DNA of 64,000 nucleotides from Rhizobium sp. BT03 (GTDB taxonomy: Bacteria; Pseudomonadota; Alphaproteobacteria; Rhizobiales; Rhizobiaceae): the NCBI RefSeq assembly GCF_030053155.1, contig NZ_CP125640.1:1488001-1552000 (forward strand), read 5' to 3'. Within the stretch, counting starts at the first letter, position 1; each line of letters begins with the position of its first letter. The position numbers and the translations under genes were made by a program. Below the pieces are notes generated by a model, which saw nothing but the letters and a program-made list of their open reading frames with translations, was not told the origin of the DNA and did no database searches. Shown here in pieces: positions 35,348 through 42,652 of this stretch.

Positions 35348-36093
35348 TGCACTCTCCACCGCCAAATTGAGACAGTTTGAGTGCAAAATACTCCCAAATA
35401 GAAGCAACGAAAAGAGTTCGTCCGACGTTGCCAAAGTCCGCGATCGGCGCATTCTGGCCATCGCGTTCCACGGGTTCGCCCCGGCCTCACAACGGCCGGC
35501 GGCATCGCCCTGCTCACAATCGTCCCGCCCCAACCGATAATTTTCCGCCGGCTCGGGAACAAGAAGCGCCTGAGATCGTAAGTATTGTGGGCCGTGCGGA
35601 GGTGCGTAACAACACAGCCATGCACTTCGATACTCTGTGCGGCCCGCTCCTGACTTGTTTTCCAACGTTTCTCAACGCTTTAGGCGCAAGCAGTAGAAAA
35701 CTGCGGCCCTTGGAGATCGCCGCCTGCCACTCATCCGCCTGCCGGCACCTTCTCCCCGCCTGCGGGGCGAAGGGACATAGCCGCAACCTCTCCGTTCCCA
35801 CTTACCTCTCGCAGGGCACGTCCCCTCGCCCCGTTTTACGGGGAGAGGGCTAGGGTGAGGGGCGGTCGCCAACCGAGCAGCCGGTGGCTCTAGCCTGGGA
35901 TCCATGCCCGCAACTAAGGCCGGCGTGGATCCTCGGGTCAAGCCCGAGGAGGACGGAGGGTGGGGTGAGCTCTGTGGCAAACGCAGCGATAGCGGAGAAA
36001 GGGGCCAGTTTCGCTATGGTCATGCCAAAAAGGCGGCCATCCGTATTCATGCCGCCAAATCGACGGCTGGACATGCGCCTGACCACGCCCCCA
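35348..36093. repeat. Repeat-rich border between host genes and phage immunity block
   Basis: The gap contains the second copy of the esterase-flanking repeat (35534-35654, with about 26 extra bases inside), a full RIME-like composite at 35726-35863 and a CTCCGTC-type copy at about 35899-35965. No gene was supported. The region marks the right border of the host-type block inserted between the two phage modules. Confidence 0.7.
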
Positions 36094-36687
36094 TCACCCA
36101 CCCCTCGCCCCGCGCAGCGCGATCAACCCGCGCCGCAGCCAGAGCAATTGCTGCGGCGGCATCTGGCGCAGGTGTTCGTAGTCCATCACCGTGACGTTAT
36201 AGACGGTGCTGCGCACCTGCGGGCCGTCCTGGCAGCGCAGCAGGATGGCCTGCAGCGCCATCATGCGGTTGCTGGCCTTGCGGGCCCGGTCGGCGAGGCT
36301 TTCGGTGACTTCGCCTTCGTGGCCCTTGACGGAAAAGAGCGATTGCGCCCTGGGGCTCGGGGCCGGGATGCCGGTGGTTTTGTGGTAGCGGGCCATGGCC
36401 TCGGCATAGTCGTCGCCGGCCTGGCGCTGCTCTGCGGAAATCAGGCCGTCGAGGAACATGCGCCCCAGCGTATAACCGGCAAACGGGCTCTTGACCGTCT
36501 CGTCGTCGACCGTTCGGCCGAAGCCGTGGATGCGCCTGCGGGCTGCTATCGCGACGCTGATATTGTCCTTCTCGGTCTCGAAAGGCTTGATCTTGCCGCA
36601 GGGAAAACGCTCGACATTTTCCTTGCGCGGCCGGCCGGCGCCCTTGTTGGCCCGCTGTGTCTTTACCTTGGCTGCTTTGCCACCCAT
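36094..36687 (-). CDS. Conserved prophage protein, function unknown
   Basis: A 197-residue protein with a basic start (MGGKAAKVKTQRANKGAGR) and a helical body (DDETVKSPFAGYTLGRMFLD, EEQR-like helix, RARKASNRMMALQAILLRC). AAGGAC lies before the ATG. Similar proteins occur in rhizobial prophages next to small regulators, but no function is known to me. The basic tail could bind nucleic acid. Confidence 0.6.
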   Translation of the reverse strand: MGGKAAKVKTQRANKGAGRPRKENVERFPCGKIKPFETEKDNISVAIAARRRIHGFGRTVDDETVKSPFAGYTLGRMFLDGLISAEQRQAGDDYAEAMARYHKTTGIPAPSPRAQSLFSVKGHEGEVTESLADRARKASNRMMALQAILLRCQDGPQVRSTVYNVTVMDYEHLRQMPPQQLLWLRRGLIALRGARGG

Positions 36688-36700
36688 GCTGATTGTCCTT

Positions 36701-36913
36701 CTATCGAATGATGCCGTTGCGCAGCGCGGCGGCGACCAGTGCGGTGTCCTTGAAGACGCCGAGTCTCGCCTTGGCGTTGGCGATGTGTGTGTTCACGGTG
36801 ATGGGGGAGATGGCGAGAATAGTGCCGATCTCGGCGGCGGTCTTTCCGGCCGCCATCCAGCCGATGATTTCGGTTTCGCGCGGGGTGACGCTGCTCTTGA
36901 TGGGCGGGCTCAT
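36701..36913 (-). CDS. LuxR-type helix-turn-helix protein
   Basis: A 70-residue protein that is only a LuxR/FixJ DNA-binding domain: TPRETEIIGWMAAGKTAAEI, then ISPITVNTHIANAKARLGV. It has no receiver or ligand domain. Its ATG overlaps the stop of the GcrA-like gene (ATGA), so the two are coupled. It probably regulates phage gene expression as a stand-alone activator. Confidence 0.8.
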   Translation of the reverse strand: MSPPIKSSVTPRETEIIGWMAAGKTAAEIGTILAISPITVNTHIANAKARLGVFKDTALVAAALRNGIIR

Positions 36914-37206
36914 GACGCCGGCCCATCGATGCAGGGCACGCGCGGCATCGTCACATGGGCCCCCGACAAGGTCACCCGCGTGACGCGGTCGGGGTGGCGG
37001 ATCGGCGTCGGCGCCTCGCGGGTCTCGGGCGGCGACTGCCGGGTGTCCTGCCTGGCGGGGAACCTGTCGCGGTTGCGGTGCGTCATGTTGATGACGGTGT
37101 TCTTCTTCGAGCCGAACAGGTTGGCGATCTCTCTTGCCGAGAGCCCCTGCTGCCAGAGCTTCTGCGCCTTGACGATCTTGTCTTCCGTCCAGAACAGGCT
37201 TCTCAC
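36910..37206 (-). CDS. GcrA-like regulator
   Basis: 98 residues from GTG 37206, which overlaps the previous stop (GTGA). The N-terminal FWTEDKIVKAQKLWQQGLSAREIANLFG is the DNA-binding region of GcrA proteins, which in Caulobacter activate sigma70 promoters with methylated GANTC sites. The C-terminal half is Pro/Thr-rich and differs from full-length GcrA. A phage-encoded GcrA-like protein may redirect host methylation-linked transcription. Confidence 0.75.
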   Translation of the reverse strand: MRSLFWTEDKIVKAQKLWQQGLSAREIANLFGSKKNTVINMTHRNRDRFPARQDTRQSPPETREAPTPIRHPDRVTRVTLSGAHVTMPRVPCIDGPAS

Positions 37207-37640
37207 CTCAATGCCTCCTCGTGTCGTGTGGCTCGTGCAATGATCGGGTTGTCGGGAAACATCTTCGCCAGCTCCCGCCTGGCGCTGCGGCTGCCATTGG
37301 CCGCGTCGCGCAAGAGCTGCATCTTGTAGGCCGCGACCTTCGGCTGCGGCGGCTCGGGCGCCGGCGCGACGCGCGGGCGGCTTTGCGCCGTAATCGCCGC
37401 CTGCTGCCGGCGGCATTGCTCGGCGAAACTGGCCGAGCTCGGTGCGAAGGCGCGGTTATGATTCCTGACCTTGCCTGAAATGAACAGTTTGGCCGCCTGC
37501 CAGACGGCCTCCAGCGGGATGCCGTCGATGGCCAGCAGATAGGCGCGGATCTGCATGTCGGGATCAGTGCCTGATGATGCCGGGAAACCCGAAAGCATCC
37601 CCGCTATGATCTTCACCGGAGAGGAAATCTCTTGCGGCAT
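37203..37640 (-). CDS. Conserved prophage protein, function unknown
   Basis: A 145-residue protein. The N-terminal half contains IRAYLLAIDGIPLEAVWQAA and FISGKVRNHNRAFAPSSASF, a pattern that recurs in prophage replication regions; the C-terminal half is Pro/Ala-rich then basic and helical. AAGGAC lies upstream. It overlaps the next gene by 77 bases in a different frame. It may be linked to replication, but that is only an inference from context. Confidence 0.6.
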   Translation of the reverse strand: MPQEISSPVKIIAGMLSGFPASSGTDPDMQIRAYLLAIDGIPLEAVWQAAKLFISGKVRNHNRAFAPSSASFAEQCRRQQAAITAQSRPRVAPAPEPPQPKVAAYKMQLLRDAANGSRSARRELAKMFPDNPIIARATRHEEALR

Positions 37641-37929
37641 CGACTGTCGTCCTTCTCGTGCTGCTGTTGATCGACCCGGCTTCCCTCGCCTTCTCCTTGA
37701 GGTACCAGTCGCATTTGATCGCCTGCCAGCCGCGGAAGATCTGCATCTCGGCAGCGCCGGCCGGATCGCCGGTCAGCAGATATTCCCTGGCCTGGATGCG
37801 GGCGGCGTAAGCCGTCAGCGGCTTCCTCAGCGTGCGCCTGCGATGCTCGATGACCGCCGCCGCCAGCTCCTCCCCCAGCACCGGGCTGAGGATGTCCATG
37901 ATGTCCTTGCTCATTGTGTCCTTCGCCAT
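37564..37929 (-). CDS. Small prophage protein, function unknown
   Basis: A 121-residue protein from ATG 37929, with AAAGGAAAA upstream. The first half is helical (MAKDTMSKDIMDILSPVLGE), and the middle has RKPLTAYAARIQAREYLL. It ends 77 bases inside the next gene. The overlap is unusual in length but the frame is uninterrupted and has a good ribosome site. No known family. Confidence 0.55.
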   Translation of the reverse strand: MAKDTMSKDIMDILSPVLGEELAAAVIEHRRRTLRKPLTAYAARIQAREYLLTGDPAGAAEMQIFRGWQAIKCDWYLKEKAREAGSINSSTRRTTVDAARDFLSGEDHSGDAFGFPGIIRH

Positions 37930-37952
37930 GCCGTTTTCCTTTCTCCCGCCGC

Positions 37953-38204
37953 TCAAACCCGCCGCCGCTGTCCGCCGGCAAAATTCACCCGCGTGCCCGG
38001 TCTAATCCGATGCGGAAAGCGGCGGATCTCCGCGCCGGCATGATCCTGCTGGACGGTATCGCCCTTCTCGGCGCTTCGAAGCCGGTGGATCTCGCTTTCC
38101 ACCGAAGGCACCGACATGCCGAGAATGGCTGCGATTTCGATGTAGTCCCTGCCGGTGCGGAAGAGCTCGAGCGCGTTCATGCCGGGATGATCCTTCTTGT
38201 CCAT
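37953..38204 (-). CDS. Small helix-turn-helix-like prophage protein
   Basis: An 83-residue protein. MNALELFRTGRDYIEIAAIL followed by GMSVPSVESEIHRLRS looks like a helix-turn-helix of the sigma-4/AsnC-like kind. The C-terminal tail is basic. A start at Met 9 (38180) has a better ribosome site (AAGGA). It probably regulates early genes; no direct evidence. Confidence 0.55.
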   Translation of the reverse strand: MDKKDHPGMNALELFRTGRDYIEIAAILGMSVPSVESEIHRLRSAEKGDTVQQDHAGAEIRRFPHRIRPGTRVNFAGGQRRRV

Positions 38205-38341
38205 TTCAAGCGCAGCGGGCCGTTGCGGCCGAAGCGGGCGCTGCCAGTTGCTTCATGTGAGTTCATCGGCGGCGACGGCCGCCCGGGGAACAGCTGCCGG
38301 CGTCGCCGAGGGAGGGCGACGACGCCGGCCACCGAGAGCCG

Positions 38342-38578
38342 TCAGGGAGGCGTGAGGCTGTCGGGATCGGTGAGCGCAGACGCGCCGGGTCGATCGGCTA
38401 TCTGCCGCATCTCCTTCGGGCTGGTCTGCCGGCCGCAATTTTCGCAATGGCGCTCGATCACCTCGGCGATCGACAGCGCCTTGCCGCAGTTCGGGCAGCC
38501 GGTGTAGCGGGCGTTTTCGCGCTGGAATGGACCGACTGTCGCCTGGATGGAGGCGTTGATGTTTTGGCTGTTTTTCAT
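38342..38578 (-). CDS. Small zinc-ribbon protein under repressor control
   Basis: A 78-residue protein starting MKNSQNINASIQATVGPF, with a zinc ribbon CPNCGKALS...CENCG. ATG 38578 lies 6 bases after a TACCCT -10 box with TTGACG 16 bases upstream of it, so its mRNA is probably leaderless; an ATG at 38593 is an alternative. The operator at 38586-38602 overlaps the promoter, placing it as the first leftward early gene controlled by the CI-like repressor. Confidence 0.65.
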   Translation of the reverse strand: MKNSQNINASIQATVGPFQRENARYTGCPNCGKALSIAEVIERHCENCGRQTSPKEMRQIADRPGASALTDPDSLTPP

Positions 38579-38585
38579 GCGTATA

Positions 38586-38602
38586 GGGTACATTTAATAC
38601 CC
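38586..38602. promoter_or_regulatory. CI-type operator, leftward promoter
   Basis: The 17-base site GGGTAC-ATTTA-ATACCC overlaps the -10 region of the leftward promoter (TTGACG at 38608-38613 on the minus strand). It fits the consensus RGGTAT-N5-ATACCY with one mismatch in the left arm. Confidence 0.7.
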
Positions 38603-38620
38603 CGCACGTCAAGCAGAAAA

Positions 38621-38661
38621 AAGCATGACATATACCCTAGAATGGGGTATTTTTTATATCA
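38621..38661 (+). promoter_or_regulatory. Repressor promoter with two overlapping operators
   Basis: The box ATGACA (38625-38630), a 17-base spacer and TATTTT (38648-38653) form a promoter whose start site should coincide with the repressor ATG at 38661. One weaker operator (38621-38637, right arm ATACCC) covers the -35; another (38645-38661, left arm GGGTAT) covers the -10 and start. This is the arrangement of an autoregulated, leaderless repressor. Confidence 0.6.
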
Positions 38662-39308
38662 TGTTGAAAGATCAGGAACAATTTGAGCGCGAAGAACGCG
38701 CAAAGCGGCTGGTCATGGCCCGGAAAAACGCGGGCTTTGCCGGGCCGAAAGCGATCGTCGACCGGTTCGGCTGGAATGCGAATGTCTACAAGGCGCATGA
38801 GTCCGGCCGCAACGGCTTCGGAATTGCCGATGCGAAGAAATACGCCCGCGCCTTCAAGGTCAATCTCAACTGGCTGCAGTTCGGCACCGGCAACGCGCTC
38901 GATCCGGATGAGCTGCCGGTCTCTGTCGCCGACGTGCCGAAGATCTCCTGGGTCAGCGCCGGCCAGCTGAGCGAGCAGGCGCCGATCACCGACTTTTCGG
39001 AATTCCCGACCGTCGCCGCCCTCGATCTGCCTGATGGCGAATGGATCGCGCTCGAGGTCGAAGGCAATTCGATGAACAAGATCTCGCCGCCGGGCTCGAT
39101 CATCTTCGTCAACCTTCGCGACAAGCGCCTGGCGCCGAACGCGCTTTATGTCGTCGCCGACGAGACGGGGGCCGCCACCTACAAGCGCTATCGCCCGAAC
39201 GACAACCCGCCCTTTCAGCCCGCTTCTTATGAGGACGTGCCGCCGCCGGATTTCCAGGGCGCCGTCACCATCGTCGGCCGCGTGCGTCGGTCGATCATCG
39301 AGATGTAG
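38661..39308 (+). CDS. CI-like phage repressor, S24 peptidase family
   Basis: A 215-residue protein. An N-terminal helix-turn-helix (RKNAGFAGPKAIVDRFGWNA, YKAHESGRNG) is followed by a LexA/CI-type S24 domain with the catalytic Ser in VEGNSMNKI and Lys in ATYKRYRP, so RecA-stimulated self-cleavage is expected. No ribosome site is present; the mRNA probably starts at the ATG. It controls the divergent early promoter and the promoter at 40.06 kb. Confidence 0.85.
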   Translation: MLKDQEQFEREERAKRLVMARKNAGFAGPKAIVDRFGWNANVYKAHESGRNGFGIADAKKYARAFKVNLNWLQFGTGNALDPDELPVSVADVPKISWVSAGQLSEQAPITDFSEFPTVAALDLPDGEWIALEVEGNSMNKISPPGSIIFVNLRDKRLAPNALYVVADETGAATYKRYRPNDNPPFQPASYEDVPPPDFQGAVTIVGRVRRSIIEM

Positions 39309-39355
39309 GGATCCAAGCTTGTCGCGGATAGGCCATATTTATCAAGGAAACCAAG

Positions 39356-39460
39356 ATGATCCGCCCTTCCTCTCGCGCCGGCAGAATCTGGTTCTACATC
39401 GTCACATCAGCGGTGCTTCTCCTGGCCTTCAGCGCCGCGCGCGCGATGTACGGCCTGTAG
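39356..39460 (+). CDS. Small single-span membrane protein
   Basis: A 34-residue protein (MIRPSSRAGRIWFYIVTSAV) with one membrane helix and AAGGAA 7 bases upstream. It lies directly after the repressor gene in the same direction. Small hydrophobic proteins here are often superinfection-exclusion or lysogenic-conversion factors, but this is only an inference. Confidence 0.5.
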   Translation: MIRPSSRAGRIWFYIVTSAVLLLAFSAARAMYGL

Positions 39461-40031
39461 GATCCCACTCCGATTTCCCCGATCCGGCAACCAGGATCGT
39501 GCGAGACACCCTCTTTAATCAAAAACCGCAACAGCTCCGGACGTCGTGCACGCACCGCCCGCGTTACCGCCGGGATGGAACGGCCGCAAGGAATATCGTT
39601 CGGCAGCCCTCTCCCATGAATCCAACTCGGCGACCCAAGGCCCGGGCTCGGCCACCCTCGCCGGCGATTTCGATCTCGTTGCGCCCTGCCGTTTTTCTCG
39701 CAGCATCAGACTCCAAGAGAACCTTGTTTTCTATCTCTCTGTCTTCGCTCCTGAAGGCTGGTGAGGGAGGGTTCCGGCCAAAGCTTCCCCCTACCCCATG
39801 AGCAAAGCCCATGAAGCCGGGAGAGCATTGGCCAAGGTCCTGAAGGCCGGAGCCGGGATGGGACACGTGCCAGAGGGGCCATTCGCTTCGCCCTCGTCCT
39901 GATTTTCTGACAGCGCACTTAAGGACTTTCGCTTCCCGCGCCGCTGGGCTTCGTCAGCTCGGGAGTTGCACCCGGTCGCCCAATCACTGGCGGCAGGCAT
40001 ACGCCTATGATTCATACCCCGTCAATCTGTG
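39461..40031. other. Intergenic region in the immunity block
   Basis: About 570 bases with no convincing gene. Several frames of 60-100 codons are open on both strands but lack ribosome sites. The sequence ends 1 base before the first operator of the downstream promoter. Confidence 0.35.
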
Positions 40032-40090
40032 AGGTATTTTTTATACCTGCATCCATTGACGCGATAAGGTATTATATATACCTTTATCGC
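40032..40090 (+). promoter_or_regulatory. Twin CI-type operators and early promoter
   Basis: Two perfect inverted repeats, AGGTAT-TTTTT-ATACCT (40032-40048) and AGGTAT-TATAT-ATACCT (40067-40083), have centres 35 bases apart. The second is extended by GCGATA/TATCGC flanks. TTGACG at 40056-40061 and TACCTT 17 bases later form a promoter overlapped by the second operator. The same RGGTAT-N5-ATACCY form lies in the repressor region. Confidence 0.8.
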
Positions 40091-40123
40091 AGATCGATGA
40101 GAGGCGCGTGAGGGGACAGGGTG

Positions 40124-40387
40124 ATGCAGCACATCCGCAATATCGAGACCGTGGAAAGCAGGCGCGACGCCCGCTGGAATGGCGCGCTGAGGATCGGCGA
40201 CTGCAGCGCCTATATGGCGATCGAGGCCCAGCGCATGGGCGCCCTAGGCTTTGCCTTCCTCCGCCGCCCCGAACATTTAATCCGCGGCCCCTCCTGGCTG
40301 CGGGGTGCCGCGGCCTCCGTCGAGGAGCATTACCGCTATGCCCGTGAGATTATGGGCACGACCGATCACGATCAGCTTTACGCCTGA
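40124..40387 (+). CDS. Small early phage protein, function unknown
   Basis: An 87-residue protein starting MQHIRNIETVESRRDARWNG, with AGGGG upstream. It is soluble, mixed helical and has several Arg residues. It is the first gene after the operator-controlled promoter at 40.06 kb, the usual place for a Cro-like or anti-repressor protein, but no helix-turn-helix is evident. The gene after it follows within 11 bases. Confidence 0.55.
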   Translation: MQHIRNIETVESRRDARWNGALRIGDCSAYMAIEAQRMGALGFAFLRRPEHLIRGPSWLRGAAASVEEHYRYAREIMGTTDHDQLYA

Positions 40388-40398
40388 GGGGAGCGGAA

Positions 40399-40626
40399 AT
40401 GTCTGCCGATTGCATCGTCAAGGCCTTTTCCGGCTGCGCCTGCCCGCTCGGTGAATGCGCGCAAAAGCCCCTCACCCCGGCGCCGGTCACCTTCATCTCC
40501 TGGCGCAAGCAGGCCATCACCTGCCTCGCCTTCGGCTTCCTCGCCGCGATCGTCACCGCCGCCTGGATGGAGACGCGGTTCAAGAGCGAGGACCTCGCCA
40601 ATCAGGAGCACGTATCTTGGAAGTAA
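40399..40626 (+). CDS. Small membrane protein
   Basis: A 75-residue protein with GGGGAG before its ATG. The N-terminal part has four Cys (KAFSGCACPLGECA), and residues 35-55 form a single membrane helix (KQAITCLAFGFLAAIVTAAW). It is probably co-transcribed with the preceding gene and could be a lysogeny-associated membrane factor; no known family. Confidence 0.55.
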   Translation: MSADCIVKAFSGCACPLGECAQKPLTPAPVTFISWRKQAITCLAFGFLAAIVTAAWMETRFKSEDLANQEHVSWK

Positions 40627-40652
40627 GCCCAAGCTTAGCCCAGCACCGCCGA

Positions 40653-40892
40653 TCAGGAACTATATTTGATATCGCTCGCCTTGGCCGCGGTAATGAAGGC
40701 GCGGCGCACCTGCTCGGGCTCGGCGGCATCGTTGAAGACGTCAAGCACAAGCCGCTCGGCAACCTTGGCCGCCGGCGTCTGGTCGGGCCAGTCATTCAGC
40801 AAAGCGTTGCCGGCCTGAACGACATTATAGACCGTCCTGACCTTGCCATTGATGGTGATCTTCACCGGTTTGAAGCTTCGTCGCTTGCTCAT
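40653..40892 (-). CDS. DUF982 protein
   Basis: A 79-residue protein from ATG 40892 (MSKRRSFKPVKITINGKV). It has the DUF982 pattern, a strand pair followed by a helix with NALLNDWPDQTPAAKVAERL and an AFITAAKASD end. This family is abundant in Rhizobiales and of unknown role, often in several paralogues. It converges on the phage membrane gene, so it may mark the host side of the border. Confidence 0.7.
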   Translation of the reverse strand: MSKRRSFKPVKITINGKVRTVYNVVQAGNALLNDWPDQTPAAKVAERLVLDVFNDAAEPEQVRRAFITAAKASDIKYSS

Positions 40893-41021
40893 GGCGCAGT
40901 ATCTCACACCGAACGCGACTCAACGAATCACTTTGGGACTCGTTCCGGTTGATTCGAAAATCGGCGCATAAAGCCAATTCGGGCAGCGCCGATGTACCGC
41001 GTTGCGGTGCAATCACGCGTC

Positions 41022-41119
41022 GTTATAACTTTTCCGCAGGAAAGTTATAACTATGGAGAAGGCCGGGCTTTCCGCCGATGGAAATCGGAGTTATAATCTT
41101 TTTTCAGGAAAGTTATAAC
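41022..41119. promoter_or_regulatory. Two 30-base palindromes upstream of the GSU2403-type gene
   Basis: Palindrome 1 (41022-41051) has arms GTTATAACTTTTCC and GGAAAGTTATAAC. Palindrome 2 (41090-41119) has a less exact left arm (GTTATAATCTTTTT) and the same right arm, AGGAAAGTTATAAC. Their centres are 68 bases apart and the second ends 12 bases before the gene start. They look like operators for a self-binding or partner regulator. Confidence 0.6.
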
Positions 41120-41131
41120 GCGAGAGAATCC

Positions 41132-42226
41132 ATGCCCGTCCGCGAGATCGACCTGATGTATCAGACCATGCTGGCCGAGCTCGGTCAGCGTTCGCTGGAT
41201 GGAAGCTTCGTCGCCGAGTTTCCGCTGGAGGGGCGCTTCGTCTCCGTCCCGGTGAAGGGCAAGGAATACTGGTATTTCGACCTTCCCGGCCAAGACGGCG
41301 TCAAACGCTCCTATGTCGGGCCGAAAAGCGACGAGGAGGTCACGAAAAGGGTCGGCGAATTCGGCGCGATCAAGGACGATCTCAGAAACCGGCGGCGCAT
41401 GGTGGCCACTCTGACCAGAGAAGGCGGCATGAACGCGCCGCCGAGGTTTACCGGCGATGTCATCGAGGCGTTAGCCAATGCAGGACTGTTCCGCCTGCGC
41501 GCGGTTCTCGTCGGCACCGTGGCATTCCACACCTATTCCGGCGTGCTCGGCGTTCGACTGCCGATCGCGCTGATGCAGACGGGCGACGCCGACTTCGCCC
41601 AGTTTCATTCGATCTCGACGGCGGTCGGCGACAGCATTCCGCCCATTCGAGAGGTTCTCGAAAAGCTGGATCCGACCTTCCGGGAGGTGCCGCATCTCAA
41701 CCATCCCACACGCTCGACCCAGTTCGTGAATTCGAGGAACTACAAGGTCGAGTTCCTGACACCGAATACCGGCAGCGACGACAACCAGAACAAGCCCGCC
41801 GACATGCCGGCGCTTGGGGGAATTTCCGCAGAGCCTCTTCGGTTTCTCGATTACCTCATCTACAACCCGATCAGGACCGTTCTCCTTCACAAGAGCGGCG
41901 TTACGGTCAACGTTCCCGCTCCGGAGCGCTACGCCGTCCACAAGCTGATCGTCGCCTCGCGCAGACAGAACGACGACAACGGCGCGCTCAAACGCGAAAA
42001 GGACGTGCAGCAGGCATCCCACCTCTTCGAAGCGATGGGCGCCACCCGCCGCCATTCCGATCTTGCGCTCGCCTATTGCGAGGCGTGGGAACGCGGCCAG
42101 TCGTGGCGTGAGGCCATAGCACGCGGACTGTCATTGATGCGACCAGCTCGCCGTGAACAGCTGATGTCCACCCTTGCCGAAGGCATGGCGGAAGTCGGCG
42201 AAGACCCCGTGCGTTACGGCGTTTAG
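41132..42226 (+). CDS. GSU2403-family nucleotidyltransferase-fold protein
   Basis: About 364 residues from ATG 41132 with GAGAG upstream; an earlier start at 41078 would run through a palindrome. The nucleotidyltransferase pattern is LRAVLVGTVAFHTYSGVLG followed by the DxD-type QTGDADFAQF. The C-terminal half is helical with APERYAVHKLIVASRR. Relatives are thought to be toxins or defence factors of the MNT type; here no separate HEPN or antitoxin partner is next to it. The two upstream palindromes suggest tight control. Confidence 0.75.
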   Translation: MPVREIDLMYQTMLAELGQRSLDGSFVAEFPLEGRFVSVPVKGKEYWYFDLPGQDGVKRSYVGPKSDEEVTKRVGEFGAIKDDLRNRRRMVATLTREGGMNAPPRFTGDVIEALANAGLFRLRAVLVGTVAFHTYSGVLGVRLPIALMQTGDADFAQFHSISTAVGDSIPPIREVLEKLDPTFREVPHLNHPTRSTQFVNSRNYKVEFLTPNTGSDDNQNKPADMPALGGISAEPLRFLDYLIYNPIRTVLLHKSGVTVNVPAPERYAVHKLIVASRRQNDDNGALKREKDVQQASHLFEAMGATRRHSDLALAYCEAWERGQSWREAIARGLSLMRPARREQLMSTLAEGMAEVGEDPVRYGV

Positions 42227-42282
42227 GCAAACCGTGACGGATCCGAAGTCGGGGAACATCCTGGGGGATTTTTGCTGATATG

Positions 42283-42306
42283 AAAAACCCCGCCGGAGCG
42301 GGGTTT
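42283..42306 (-). terminator. Rho-independent terminator after tRNA-Pro
   Basis: Stem AAACCCCGC / GCGGGGTTT with a CGGA loop and a run of T on the minus strand, 6 bases beyond the tRNA 3' end. It may also work for the convergent gene on the plus strand. Confidence 0.75.
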
Positions 42307-42311
42307 CTAGC

Positions 42312-42388
42312 TGGTCGGAGTGGAGTGATTCGAACACTCGACCCCCACGTCCCGAACGTGGTGCGCTACCAGACTGCGCTACACTCCG
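42312..42388 (-). tRNA. tRNA-Pro (CGG)
   Basis: A 77-base cloverleaf including an encoded CCA end. The acceptor stem is CGGAGTG/CACTCCG. The anticodon loop reads TTCGGGA on the minus strand, giving CGG. The T-arm is GAGTGTTCGAATCACTC. tRNA genes are common integration targets, but no attachment-site duplicate was seen. Confidence 0.92.
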
Positions 42389-42652
42389 TGACCAGCGGCG
42401 CTTCTATAGAACAGCCTATCTGGTTGCACAAGCACCAAATTCCAAAAATCCGGCGGAATTTTTGACGGGTTGATGATAGAGCCGGCGATGCGCTGCTGCT
42501 GCAAAAAGACACACCCGAAGCAAATCGTCTTGAAGTGCCACAGGGGCAATTTTCTTTTGCCGGGTTCCGCGCTAAAGGGCTCGACGGGACAGGCGAAACC
42601 GCGCGTAGCGAGCGGATTCGCAGCCACTGCGCTTGAGATCAGGGACGACACG

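Larger units (their letters stand above)
36094..40626. mobile_element. Prophage early and immunity module
   Basis: Seven leftward genes face a rightward CI-like repressor, followed by small rightward genes. Shared operators at 38.6 and 40.05 kb tie both sides together. The leftward genes include GcrA-like and LuxR-type regulators and are translationally coupled. The direction matches the late block at 1-11.9 kb, which would follow directly if the host-type genes at 11.9-36.1 kb were removed. No integrase is visible. Confidence 0.75.

Noticed and set aside
39564..39866. Open frames of 60-100 codons on both strands in the immunity gap
   Set aside because: No ribosome sites and strands conflict; probably chance in G+C-rich DNA.
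1..41000. Integrase or attachment sites for the prophage
   Set aside because: No tyrosine or serine recombinase motif was found, and no copy of the tRNA-Pro or tRNA-Gln 3' end was seen near the phage blocks.
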